From the NCBI GenBank assembly GCA_017964785.1, contig JAGCRH010000135.1, forward strand, positions 1-41,789: a DNA stretch of 41,789 nt, given 5' to 3'. The translations under genes and the position numbers were made by a program. The notes beneath the pieces are model-generated. The model worked only from the letters and a program-made list of their open reading frames with translations, was not told the DNA's origin and ran no database searches. Below, piece by piece: positions 7,012 through 14,225 of this stretch. Each line of letters starts with the position of its first letter. Positions within the stretch are counted from its first letter, which is position 1. The DNA comes from Prevotella sp. (GTDB lineage: Bacteria > Bacteroidota > Bacteroidia > Bacteroidales > Bacteroidaceae).

Positions 7012-8083
7012 CGTATTTAAGCCCTACCTCACTGACATATTTTCGGATCAGCGAGGAGTCGTCGTTCTTGCGGCAGACCAGCAGCACATCCTCGCTATCC
7101 GCCACGATGTAACCTTCAAGGCCGTTGAACACACCTATCTTTCCCTTCGGCAACTTAATCACATTATTACTGCAATCCTCCATTTCCACCTTGGAGTCGA
7201 TGACCACATTGTCGCCCTCCACCTTACTCATCGACTCATAGATGGCATGCCACGTACCCAGGTCGGCCCAGCCGAAGTCGCACTGCATCACGAAGACATT
7301 CTTGCACTGCTCCAAGATGGCATAATCGAGCGAAATGTTTGGGTACCTCGGATAGTTCTTCGACACAAACTCCATCTCTTCTTCATAGGTGTATTCTATC
7401 CTCTCGTACCTTAATTTTCGAAGCACGTCAGGGAATATATTCTCAAAGAACTTCAACAGATGATTCACTTTTGAGAGGAAGATGCCTGTGTTCCAATAGA
7501 ACTCGCCACTGTTCATGAACATCGTGGCAAACTCACGTTCGGGCTTCTCCGTAAACGACTTGACGGCATATACCTCCGGCTTACAACTCAGGTCGCCCAT
7601 CTGGATATAACCATAGCCCGGTTCAGGACGCGTCGGCTTGACACCCATCACCATCAGCACATCATTTTCCGCGACATAACTGAAACCAAGTTCCACACTG
7701 TGCGTGAATGAGGCCTCATTCAGTACCATCTGGTCCGACGGCAAGACAATCACGTTGGACTCCGGTTCACGCTTTAAGATCCGCATGGCAGCCCAGGCCA
7801 CACTCGGAGCCGTATTGCGGTTGATTGGCTCAACGATGAAATTCCGCTCTGGCACATCAGGCAACTGCTCACGCGACATTTCCAGATATTCCCGACAGGT
7901 ACATACATAAATATGATCTGTGGGCAGCATTTTCACAATCCTATCATAGGTAGCCTGCAACTGTGTCCTTCCCGTTCCGAAGAAATCAATAAACTGCTTG
8001 GGCATCGCCTCTCTGCTGCATGGCCACAAACGCTTTCCGCGACCTCCTGCGAGGATCACGCAAAAATCCTTACTATATTCCAT
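6995..8083 (-). CDS. manC: mannose-1-phosphate guanylyltransferase
   Basis: A 362-aa cytoplasmic nucleotidyltransferase making GDP-mannose from mannose-1-phosphate and GTP, the precursor of GDP-fucose and surface mannose glycans. The signature GGRGKRLWPCSREAMPKQF is at residues 12-30; other conserved blocks are EPINRNTAPSVAWAA and FTEKPE, and FYWNTGIF follows. It lacks the C-terminal phosphomannose-isomerase cupin of the longer two-domain enzymes. A possible promoter (TTG, 20 bp, TATCTTCG) lies upstream near 8120-8150. Confidence 0.92.
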   Translation of the reverse strand: MEYSKDFCVILAGGRGKRLWPCSREAMPKQFIDFFGTGRTQLQATYDRIVKMLPTDHIYVCTCREYLEMSREQLPDVPERNFIVEPINRNTAPSVAWAAMRILKREPESNVIVLPSDQMVLNEASFTHSVELGFSYVAENDVLMVMGVKPTRPEPGYGYIQMGDLSCKPEVYAVKSFTEKPEREFATMFMNSGEFYWNTGIFLSKVNHLLKFFENIFPDVLRKLRYERIEYTYEEEMEFVSKNYPRYPNISLDYAILEQCKNVFVMQCDFGWADLGTWHAIYESMSKVEGDNVVIDSKVEMEDCSNNVIKLPKGKIGVFNGLEGYIVADSEDVLLVCRKNDDSSLIRKYVSEVGLKYGDEFV

Positions 8084-8158
8084 TTATATATAACAATACT
8101 TATAGTCGTTTTTTATGCCGCGAAGATAAGCATTATTATCGATATAAACAAGTATTTT

Positions 8159-9826
8159 TCATTTTTTTACCATAAATCTTTGCAGTTTCAGAAAAATGTA
8201 GTACCTTTGCAGCGCTTTTGAGGTTAAGTGCAACGCCCAGATGGCGGAATCGGTAGACGCGCTGGTCTCAAACACCAGTGGGGCAACCCGTGCCGGTTCG
8301 ACCCCGGCTCTGGGTACAAGGGTTTTAAAAGCAGGGGAATCTTCGGATTCCCCATTTTTATTTCCACATAACTTGTTGGTCTCCTGAAATATAAGGTCAA
8401 GCACTTGGTTATAGTTCTTGGTTCGATAATTTTTACCGTCATATACGATTTTATCAAAAAACATCGAACCAAGCAATTTGCATTTCAGATTTACCGGGCC
8501 ATCAATCATAATTTTCCTTAAATTATTGAGAAGATTAAAAGAATAGTCGATTTTCTCTCCTATCTCCTTGCTACCCTTAGATAATAATCCTATCTTCACC
8601 TGTAATTCTTCGATTTGTTTTTTGTAGCGGTTGGATATACGCTCATGGTCTTCGTCAGATACCCTATTACGACACCACTTATCATCAAGAGTATTGAGTT
8701 TGTCCTCAACCTCCCGGACTTCCTTACGTAAAGCCTCCGCCTCTTTCAATCGCTCTCGGCCCTGTTCCCCTCGGAGGTCCTGCAATATCTCCCGATAAAG
8801 GTTCATTACAGCATCGTTGGGCTTTAGTCCGTCAATATAGTTTGCAAAACTCTCATTAACTTCCTCCGCTCTCTTACGCAAATGCTTTCCATCATTACAA
8901 CAATGATAATAGGTATATTTGCCACCATTACCCCCACTTGTTGAGCCTGTCAACGAATGACCACATATAGGACATACAAGAAACTTCCGTAGATATAAGT
9001 TGGGGTCAATTGCCTTCCCCAACTTTGGAACCTTCTTACGTTTACCATCCAAGACTTCCTGCACTTGATAGAAGGTTTCTTCACTTATCAATGGTTCATG
9101 GATGCCATTCACAATTTGCTCCTTCTCATCCTTATAAGCCGGCACAAGAATCTTGCCAATATAAAACACATTACGCAGCATTTCAAGAAATGAACTTTCT
9201 GAAATGGAAGGGCATATTCTCTTGCGAAGATGACAAGGAGCCTCCACACCCTTTGCAACCTCTTGAAACACCTGCTTAACCATATTGGCCTTTTCTTCAT
9301 CTATCTCTACATGTGTATCATGCTTTCCAAGTCTGACGTTTTTATAACCTCGTGGGGCTCTGTTAGCACATCTGCCTTTCTTTAGTGTGCCACGTATGCC
9401 ATCGATTGTCGCCTTAGAACGACTGATATTATCACCTTGCGCCATCCCTATATACATACCCAACTGCGCTGGCCATCCTGTAGTGTTATAATCTAAAGGT
9501 TCCTCTATAGAGTTGACTTCTACACCTAACTTTCTTAGGGCATCCATATTGCTACAAGCACTGAAAAGGTCTCTCGAATACCTATTCCATCGAAGAACTA
9601 ACAACTTATCAACCTGTCCTCTATGGCTACGGACATACTTCATTATACCTTGGATGATTGGTCTCTTATCAAAAGTCTTTCCACTTTCATCTTCCCTGTG
9701 TGGTATATCTATTATGTTATACCCTCTACGCTCACAATACGCTCTCAAACGTTCCTCCTGAACATCTAAACTTGTACCTTCCGCTTGTTCATCTGAACTT
9801 ACACGACAATAAATAATTACATTCAT
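8159..9826 (-). CDS. large serine recombinase (integrase), 3' end chimeric with tRNA locus
   Basis: A 555-aa reading frame. The resolvase domain begins MNVIIYCRVSSDEQ, with Ser10 as the expected catalytic nucleophile. A recombinase domain follows (PRGYKN), then a zinc ribbon (CPICGHSLTG with CCNDGKH downstream) and a coiled coil (about residues 365-435), the order seen in large serine integrases. From about residue 491 the frame is only antisense to the tRNA terminator, the tRNA-Leu gene and its promoter (for example PRAGVEPARVAPLVF), so that tail is host DNA read in frame. The real element end is therefore near 8355-8400. It is the likely integrase of the 8.3-14.1 kb element. A 44-aa ORF ends 1 nt before its start. 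Confidence 0.88.
   Translation of the reverse strand: MNVIIYCRVSSDEQAEGTSLDVQEERLRAYCERRGYNIIDIPHREDESGKTFDKRPIIQGIMKYVRSHRGQVDKLLVLRWNRYSRDLFSACSNMDALRKLGVEVNSIEEPLDYNTTGWPAQLGMYIGMAQGDNISRSKATIDGIRGTLKKGRCANRAPRGYKNVRLGKHDTHVEIDEEKANMVKQVFQEVAKGVEAPCHLRKRICPSISESSFLEMLRNVFYIGKILVPAYKDEKEQIVNGIHEPLISEETFYQVQEVLDGKRKKVPKLGKAIDPNLYLRKFLVCPICGHSLTGSTSGGNGGKYTYYHCCNDGKHLRKRAEEVNESFANYIDGLKPNDAVMNLYREILQDLRGEQGRERLKEAEALRKEVREVEDKLNTLDDKWCRNRVSDEDHERISNRYKKQIEELQVKIGLLSKGSKEIGEKIDYSFNLLNNLRKIMIDGPVNLKCKLLGSMFFDKIVYDGKNYRTKNYNQVLDLIFQETNKLCGNKNGESEDSPAFKTLVPRAGVEPARVAPLVFETSASTDSAIWALHLTSKALQRYYIFLKLQRFMVKK
8179..8209 (+). promoter_or_regulatory. tRNA-Leu promoter
   Basis: TTTG (8179-8182), a 19-bp spacer and TACCTTTG (8202-8209), 26 nt before the tRNA. 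Confidence 0.75.
8235..8316 (+). tRNA. tRNA-Leu (anticodon CAA)
   Basis: An 82-nt class II tRNA. The acceptor arms are GCCCAGA (8235-8241) and TCTGGGT (8309-8315) with a G-U first pair and discriminator A. The anticodon stem is CTGGT/ACCAG with loop CTCAAAC, giving anticodon CAA, which reads UUG. The T-arm carries GGTTCGACC, and a long variable arm is present. CCA is not encoded. A promoter and a strong terminator flank it, so the gene is intact despite the neighbouring recombinase. Confidence 0.96.
8334..8359 (+). terminator. tRNA-Leu rho-independent terminator
   Basis: A perfect 8-bp stem (8334-8341, 8346-8353) with a TTCG tetraloop, followed by ATTTTTATTT. Confidence 0.85.
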
Positions 9827-9827
9827 T

Positions 9828-9962
9828 TTACTTAGTTTTTAATTCGTTAATTTCAAAATTTGCTAACTGATAGAGGTAATCTCTTATCATCTTTATCTCT
9901 TCATCTTTATACTTCCTTTCTCCATTGTTTAATACTTTTTTACATTGCTCTATGTTTATCAT
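9828..9962 (-). CDS. 44-aa ORF coupled to the large serine recombinase
   Basis: Minus-strand ORF starting MINIEQCKKVLNNGERKYKD and ending NEINELKTK-like (FEINELKTK); it is charged, with predicted helices. Its stop codon is separated from the recombinase ATG by one base, so translation coupling is likely. A -7-like TATATTTG (10028-10035) lies upstream. Small ORFs in this position are common before Bacteroidetes serine recombinases in my recollection; its role (expression control or a recombination directionality factor) is unknown. Confidence 0.65.
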   Translation of the reverse strand: MINIEQCKKVLNNGERKYKDEEIKMIRDYLYQLANFEINELKTK

Positions 9963-10075
9963 TGTATAATTTTTATACTGTGCCTCGCACGGCACTTATT
10001 TTCTTCCTCATCGATTTGGATTCAGAGCAAATATACATAAAAAAAGTCAAATAAAGAAGAAATAATAAGAAATTT

Positions 10076-10696
10076 TCATGTTAGACTCTGACATTTACGA
10101 ATAGTATTAACGCTCGTACCCGTAATTTTAGATATATTGCGGAGGCTGATGCCCTTGTGTAACAAACGAATTTCCTCGGCATACTGCTCTCTCATATCTA
10201 CATCACTCTTGCGATAACCCACCTTACGTCCAACCTTGCCGCCATTGGCTCGAAAGTTCTTATACCCACTCTCGACCCTCTCGCGAATCGTCTTGCGTTC
10301 CATCCTTGCGACCTCGGCTAAGATTGTGATGAGGAATTGGCTCATTGGGTTAACCTCTCCGCTTTCTGTCAGTGTCTCTATATTGTAGTTTTGAATGTAG
10401 AGGCTGATACCCAACCTATTGAACTGCTCTATCACTTCGAGCACCTGTAAGGTGTCTCGGCCAAGCCTTGAAAGTTCCGTCACCGCCACCTTGTTAATAT
10501 TATTAGCCTGAACGAACTCGACCATACGGCTCAGTTCCTTACGTTCTGAATTCTTCTTGGCTCCGCTTATCTTCTCGCAGAATATAGCCTCAATGCTCCA
10601 ATTGTTGCGGTGGGCGATTGCTGTCAGTTCATTAACCTGGCGTTCGTAGTCCTGGACGCTCGTTGATACTCTTGCAAAGATTACCATTTTGCTCAT
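10076..10696 (-). CDS. small serine recombinase (resolvase/invertase family)
   Basis: A 206-aa protein with a full-length resolvase catalytic domain (FARVSTSVQDYERQ with Ser11, TELSRLGRD, EVARMERKTIRERVESGY) and a C-terminal helix-turn-helix (LLHKGISLRNISKITGTSVNTIRKC). It cuts and rejoins DNA at short inverted sites for resolution or inversion. A promoter with TATCTTTG (10726-10733) precedes it and diverges from the XRE gene. It may resolve cointegrates or invert a segment; I found no clear res or invertible repeat pair next to it. Confidence 0.9.
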   Translation of the reverse strand: MSKMVIFARVSTSVQDYERQVNELTAIAHRNNWSIEAIFCEKISGAKKNSERKELSRMVEFVQANNINKVAVTELSRLGRDTLQVLEVIEQFNRLGISLYIQNYNIETLTESGEVNPMSQFLITILAEVARMERKTIRERVESGYKNFRANGGKVGRKVGYRKSDVDMREQYAEEIRLLHKGISLRNISKITGTSVNTIRKCQSLT

Positions 10697-10725
10697 ATTG
10701 ATATATACGTTAATTATTTACACTG

Positions 10726-10733
10726 CAAAGATA
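10726..10733 (-). promoter_or_regulatory. -7 box of the small serine recombinase
   Basis: TATCTTTG on the minus strand with TTG 20 bp upstream; about 30 nt before the start codon. Confidence 0.6.
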
Positions 10734-10794
10734 CAAAAAAGTTAAGACCTGGACAAGTATTCAGTTGACTTTTTTCTCAATAATTCTTAAAAAA

Positions 10795-10842
10795 TTTGCA
10801 TAGTACATCAATTATCGTTATTTTTGTTTCAAAATTTGAAAC
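10795..10842 (+). promoter_or_regulatory. XRE promoter with perfect 17-bp palindromic operator
   Basis: TTTG (10795-10798), a 20-bp spacer and TATTTTTG (10819-10826). A perfect palindrome, GTTTCAAAATTTGAAAC (10826-10842), begins on the last base of the -7 box and ends directly before the ATG. The start site would lie inside the palindrome, giving an mRNA leader of about 10 nt. This is the expected arrangement for autorepression by the encoded HTH protein. Confidence 0.7.
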
Positions 10843-11145
10843 ATGGAGAAGATATTAGCAGAAAATGTCAAGCGAATTTGCAAGGCACAAGGCAAACAAA
10901 TGAAAGACCTTGCCGGAGAAATGGGAGTTGACCCTGCATCACTTACAAGAGCGATTTATGGTAATGCTCGACTTGACACTATTGAGAAAATTGCCTTTGC
11001 GCTGGGTGTGTCTGCAAATAGTCTGTTGGAGCCTATTGATGTCGTGGAGGGCTTTATTAGAATTGGTGGAAAGATATATCAGTTCAATAGCCAAGAAGAA
11101 TTAGAGGCGATAACAAACAAAGTAGGTCTTATCAATAACAGATAA
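10843..11145 (+). CDS. XRE-family helix-turn-helix regulator
   Basis: A 100-aa protein. Residues about 6-62 form an HTH_3 domain (MKDLAGEMGVDPASLTRAIY, then LDTIEKIAFALGVSANSLL), followed by a short C-terminal segment (GGKIYQFNSQEELEAI) often seen in Bacteroidetes element-borne repressors. It is divergent from the small serine recombinase, so it probably represses itself and perhaps the recombinase through the palindrome at its start. Confidence 0.88.
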   Translation: MEKILAENVKRICKAQGKQMKDLAGEMGVDPASLTRAIYGNARLDTIEKIAFALGVSANSLLEPIDVVEGFIRIGGKIYQFNSQEELEAITNKVGLINNR

Positions 11146-11149
11146 GACC
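11125..11149. terminator. hairpin at the end of the XRE gene
   Basis: Perfect 9-bp arms GGTCTTATC (11125-11133) and GATAAGACC (11141-11149), overlapping the stop codon between convergent genes. No strong T-run. Confidence 0.4.
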
Positions 11150-11169
11150 CACTTATATAGATGTTCATC

Positions 11170-11463
11170 TTAATAAATATCTTTGAAATCTCCGTCAGGA
11201 TATAAAGTGCAATGCCCCGTTCGAGTTTGACGGATACCTACCGACCTAAGAGTGTAGTCATATTCAAATTCAAATGTTGGGGGGTCGTCTTTAACCTTCT
11301 TGTAGGAATTGATATGTACATCAGTATAATGGTATTTACCGATAAGCCTGATTTCAAGAGCATCTGTGTCTAAGCCTGAAGAACCACAACCATTACAACC
11401 GCCACACATTTTTACCAATAAAAATAAGGCAATACAAAATGCCCAAACTTTCCAATCTTTCAT
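11170..11463 (-). CDS. small membrane-anchored or lipoprotein-like protein
   Basis: A 97-aa protein: one hydrophobic segment (WAFCIALFLLVKM) followed at once by a Cys/Gly cluster (CGGCNGCGSSG), which could be a lipobox-type anchor or a metal-binding patch. The remainder looks like beta strands (HYTDVHINSYKKV, FEFEYDYTLRSVG). Family not recognised. It is in the cargo part of the element, 58 nt downstream of the leucine-rich-repeat gene on the same strand. Confidence 0.6.
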   Translation of the reverse strand: MKDWKVWAFCIALFLLVKMCGGCNGCGSSGLDTDALEIRLIGKYHYTDVHINSYKKVKDDPPTFEFEYDYTLRSVGIRQTRTGHCTLYPDGDFKDIY

Positions 11464-11521
11464 ACTTCTTTCTATTTAGTTTATAACAATTTATCCTTTT
11501 ATCAGATTACAGACAATCTTT

Positions 11522-12169
11522 TTACTGTTTCTTGTCAGTCTCCCATACTTCAATTTTGAACTTTCCCCAAACACTATCGCTTTTGTATTTTTCCACAGAA
11601 TTATTGGGAACATATAATGTAACTTGCTTATATACCGATTCGTCAAAATCAGCCTCCATTAAAACAGTTGGTGGTGTTGAAGAAATGAAATAAAAACCTC
11701 GTTGCATTGTTGAGTTATGCCAACCAAAGGCTCTATCGAAACTATAGACTTTCCCCTTAAAAACAACAGTTTGTAATTGGGAACATTCGTCAAAACAGAA
11801 TTTACTTAGGCTAACAGAATCTCCGAGAACAACTTTTTCTAATTTGGTTGCACCCGCAAATGCTTCTTTTTCAACAATAAATACGCTTGGTATAGTTATA
11901 GATGTAATATTTGAATCTGTCAGGAATGTCCGTGCCTTAATTAAATACACTTTTTTTGTAATGCCATCGTGTATAATGCTATTTGGAATGACTAATTCGG
12001 ACTTCGTTCCCTTGTACCCCTTTATGCTTACGGTATTTTTATTTCCATCCGGTAATCTCCAACGGAGGTTGTAATATGAAAAATCGCCAATTTCAAAATC
12101 GTATGATTGAGCATTTATATATAACGCTCCAAATAACATTAATACTGTAAATAATATTATCTTTTTCAT
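11522..12169 (-). CDS. secreted BspA-like leucine-rich-repeat protein
   Basis: A 215-aa protein with a signal peptide (FTVLMLFGALYINAQ) and LRR_5/BspA-type repeats in the middle: SELVIPNSI, ITSITIPSVF, EKEAFAGATKLEKVVL and ECSQLQTVVF, then a C-terminal strand VTLYVPNNSVEKYKSD that is usual at the end of such arrays. These proteins bind surfaces or host proteins in Bacteroidetes. It is short for the family and is probably cargo of the element. There is no obvious promoter directly upstream; transcription may come from the structured locus before it. Confidence 0.82.
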   Translation of the reverse strand: MKKIILFTVLMLFGALYINAQSYDFEIGDFSYYNLRWRLPDGNKNTVSIKGYKGTKSELVIPNSIIHDGITKKVYLIKARTFLTDSNITSITIPSVFIVEKEAFAGATKLEKVVLGDSVSLSKFCFDECSQLQTVVFKGKVYSFDRAFGWHNSTMQRGFYFISSTPPTVLMEADFDESVYKQVTLYVPNNSVEKYKSDSVWGKFKIEVWETDKKQ

Positions 12170-12216
12170 TTCTTACTTTTGTTTTAGATTTGTTACTAAT
12201 GGTTAGTCCCATATTG

Positions 12217-12379
12217 TCAAGGGCAGACAAATAAAAAACGTGGACTAATTGCTTCGTCTACGTTCTTGAAGGTATCGCCAAACACCATTGCAGCATATCC
12301 GAGTAAAAAGCCCACGCCATTGGCGTGAGCGTTTAACTTCCACTCCTGCTGCTCTTCAAATTTGGCGATTTTTCAAGAA
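12217..12379 (-). other. coding-like and foldable locus of uncertain nature
   Basis: The minus strand has an open frame between stops (12373-12375 to 12217-12219) that reads like protein (FEEQQEWKLNAHANGVGF, LLGYAAMVFGDTFKNVDEAI) but has no ATG before an internal Met. The same DNA folds: 12264-12283 pairs with 12359-12379 (TTCTTGAA and ATCGCCAAA blocks), CACGCC/GGCGTG pairs inside (about 12313-12327), and a 9-bp hairpin (12237-12245 with 12256-12264) is followed by a T-run on the minus strand. It is either the 3' end of a decayed gene or a structured RNA with a terminator. It lies directly upstream of the LRR gene. Confidence 0.4.
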
Positions 12380-12691
12380 CAAGAATTTTAGCAAACGCTT
12401 TCTATCTAACGTCTTTTATATTTCTTATATCATAGGCGTATATTTTTGAATTAATAATGCAAAGATATAGTTTTCTATTAATATTTGCAAATTCTGCCGG
12501 ATTATTTTAGCATTTTTAGCAGATTGAAAAATCTCAATATAACCTTTTAAGTTAGAATAATACAAAAAGAATGTATCAATGATTTCATTATATAGATTTC
12601 ATTGATACATTTTTAAAATGATACATTATCCTTTATATATAAAAGGAATATAACCATTGGGTTATATCTGATAGGGGTGGTTGTTATATAC
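12380..12691. other. AT-rich gap with tandem hairpins after the replication gene
   Basis: No gene seen. A 12-bp perfect inverted repeat (12570-12581 with 12601-12612) is followed on the minus strand by CTTTTTG and is a plausible terminator for the replication-initiator mRNA. A third partial copy (ATGATACATT, near 12618-12627) and an 8-bp repeat (12649-12656 with 12661-12668) lie beside it. A TGCAAAGATATA motif near 12458 could be a minus-strand -7 element for the 12.2-12.4 kb locus. Confidence 0.45.
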
Positions 12692-13582
12692 CTATGAACG
12701 TCCTAACAGGTGTTCCCAACTCACATCATACTTTCGGCTCTGAAAGCGTATGACACTCCCAAGGTAATGGAAGAACATACCTTCGAGAACAGCCTCATCG
12801 AATAGAATGAGAGGCGTGTAATGGATGCCTATACGTTCCACGTAGTTCTTGATGTCCTCTGCGTTTAGATGTACTTCCGTGCGGTAGAGCCTCTTGGGAT
12901 TGCTGTAATAGTCGAGTATGTACTGCTTGTCTGAGGCATTACCAATCTCTGCCGCTTTGTCGTATGTCAGTACCGTTATGCCCTTGCTCTTGTCCCGAAT
13001 GGCATTGCGCTGCTTGATGTTCACGGTCTTATACTTGTCTTGTTTGTTGAGACTACCACTAAAGGTATATGAGATTTCTGCCCTGTCCTCATCTCTGTCT
13101 GTGATACGTTTGCCGTTCAGAATGGTTGTCACGTTTTTATTATGGAGGTATGCCTTAACAAGTGGACTAACGCTAAATGGTGTGTCAAGAGCAAGGTCAA
13201 GGCTTGTGACGTTGTGGAAATTTAACCCAAGTCTCTGCTCGATATAGGTCAAGAAGTGAATGTCTTGTGAATAGAGCGTTTCATTGTTGAGGCTAAGCCA
13301 CACTTTCCGCTGTCCGTTGGTGTGAGTGTTGCTCAGTTCGTCACCATGAGCAAGATTGAATTTCATTTGTCCGAATTCTATCACTCGTTCACCGTTCCAT
13401 GCTCTAACACTATAGACATTATCGTAATATCTCCCTGTCGTTCGTGTTAGTTGAAATTCGTCAAGGTCTATGGTATCTTCATAATTTAGGCTTTGTAATT
13501 GCTCATAGTAGAATGTTTGTTCAACCTCATAGCACAAGGTTAATGCGTCAATTTGAATTGGTCTTCTGCATACTCGTTTCAT
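12692..13582 (-). CDS. replication initiation protein (rolling-circle, Rep_trans-like)
   Basis: A 296-aa protein resembling the replication initiation factor family (Rep_trans type) found on small plasmids, ssDNA phages and integrative elements. Visible signs are the N-terminal IQIDALTLCYEV segment, the central VTSLDLALDTPF strand, and the RTEVHL segment near residue 235, resembling the conserved R-x-E strand of that family. I cannot assign the nicking Tyr with certainty. Its start overlaps the end of the upstream NUMOD3-like ORF by 35 nt. It suggests the element can replicate as a circle after excision. Confidence 0.65.
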   Translation of the reverse strand: MKRVCRRPIQIDALTLCYEVEQTFYYEQLQSLNYEDTIDLDEFQLTRTTGRYYDNVYSVRAWNGERVIEFGQMKFNLAHGDELSNTHTNGQRKVWLSLNNETLYSQDIHFLTYIEQRLGLNFHNVTSLDLALDTPFSVSPLVKAYLHNKNVTTILNGKRITDRDEDRAEISYTFSGSLNKQDKYKTVNIKQRNAIRDKSKGITVLTYDKAAEIGNASDKQYILDYYSNPKRLYRTEVHLNAEDIKNYVERIGIHYTPLILFDEAVLEGMFFHYLGSVIRFQSRKYDVSWEHLLGRS

Positions 13583-13757
13583 GGTTTGTATTATTACTCT
13601 CGTTATTTTCAGTTGGTCGGTATGGGATTGTAGCCCAATACGCTCTCATAGCGTCACTAATAGCCTGCTTATGGCTGTCGCTCATAGTGCGGCCTTTTAA
13701 CTTTTGGCTGATGCGTAATTTTGTCGCATCATCAAGATTTCTATAAATTCTTTCCAT
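13548..13757 (-). CDS. small NUMOD3-like DNA-binding protein
   Basis: A 69-aa protein, MERIYRNLDDATKLRISQKL then GRTMSDSHKQAISDAMRAYW, matching the NUMOD3-type pattern (helix with I-S-x-x-L-K-G, then S-x-x-H-K-x-x-I-S). That motif binds DNA in homing endonucleases and small element proteins. The C-terminus is Asn/Thr/Ser-rich and probably disordered. It overlaps the replication gene by 35 nt, so the two are co-translated; an accessory replication or copy-control role is inference. Confidence 0.7.
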   Translation of the reverse strand: MERIYRNLDDATKLRISQKLKGRTMSDSHKQAISDAMRAYWATIPYRPTENNESNNTNHETSMQKTNSN

Positions 13758-14022
13758 ATTATCTTTTAATATAAATATTAGGTGTAGTCAAAAAAGTGGG
13801 TGTAGTAAAGAATAAAATTTTCAGATTGTTGTCTCCGGACAAATATACTTCTGTTATTTTGCCTTACTACACTAATATATATAATAAGGTGTATGCGTTA
13901 CTTACGCATACACCCCATAATAAAGGCAGTCAAAGAATTTGCCTTTTACTTCCGGTGCGGGTGTCCTACCAAAATAGGCTCCTGAGGGTTGGGTATATCA
14001 TTATGAAAAGCCCAAAGAAGGT
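13758..14022. other. candidate origin/regulatory region of the element
   Basis: No convincing gene. GGTGTAGT occurs at 13781-13788 and 13799-13806, and its inverse TTACTACA at 13864-13871. A perfect 11-bp hairpin (13888-13898 with 13904-13914) follows. Direct and inverted short motifs plus a strong foldback upstream of a replication initiator fit an origin and its control sites. The region also holds the unmarked promoter for the NUMOD3-like and replication genes. Confidence 0.35.
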
Positions 14023-14149
14023 CAAGGTCGTGTAAAAATTGGTTCGAGAATAGAACGGAACAGGGTACGAAAGTACCAAAAGCAATGAGGGTGTGTCAAA
14101 ATAGGCACACCCTCTTATTGTGCTTTATTCTCGCTTAATCACGACCTTG
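14023..14149. other. branched foldback of about 127 nt
   Basis: Outer arms CAAGGTCGTG (14023-14032) and CACGACCTTG (14140-14149) enclose CGAGAATA (14045-14052) and TATTCTCG (14126-14133). Inside lie two hairpins: GGTAC-GAAA-GTACC (14064-14077) and a 9-bp stem (14087-14095 with 14106-14114). It could be a structured RNA, a rolling-circle origin, or the element end. The second hairpin with TTATTG could also stop minus- or plus-strand transcripts. Confidence 0.45.
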
Positions 14150-14225
14150 AGCCTTGCTCGAGTTCGTTACCGCTCGATAAAACATGAGTAAACTCATGCT
14201 TTATTCTCGCTTAATCACGACCTTG
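14121..14225. repeat. 29-bp direct repeat (two copies) matching the GH115 tail end
   Basis: Copies at 14121-14149 and 14197-14225 are identical over 29 bp and separated by 47 bp. The right-hand copy is the last codons and stop of the GH115 tail frame; the left-hand copy duplicates that gene end and forms one arm of the branched foldback. This resembles an attachment-site duplication left by an element inserted at a gene 3' end. Confidence 0.6.
14180..14200 (-). terminator. terminator after the GH115 tail
   Basis: On the minus strand CATGAGT-TT-ACTCATG followed by TTTTAT lies just after the TAA at 14201-14203. A perfect 7-bp stem with a short T-run. Confidence 0.55.

Noticed and set aside
8159-8354. 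C-terminal 64 residues of the recombinase as a functional domain
   Set aside because: They are the antisense of a tRNA gene with its promoter and terminator; this type of peptide is a common artefact beside tRNAs.
13796-14035. 79-codon plus-strand ORF in the origin-like region
   Set aside because: It runs through hairpins and repeat motifs, has no recognisable features or promoter, and is better explained as chance in a non-coding control region.
8235-14150. Long direct-repeat attachment sites at both ends of the element
   Set aside because: I looked for a copy of the tRNA 3' end near 14 kb and for the 29-bp repeat near 8.3 kb and found neither by eye; serine integrases need only short cores, so exact ends stay undefined.
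8317-14200. Insertion sequence or transposase
   Set aside because: No DDE transposase, IS-type terminal repeats or target duplications were recognised; the recombinases are both of the serine type.
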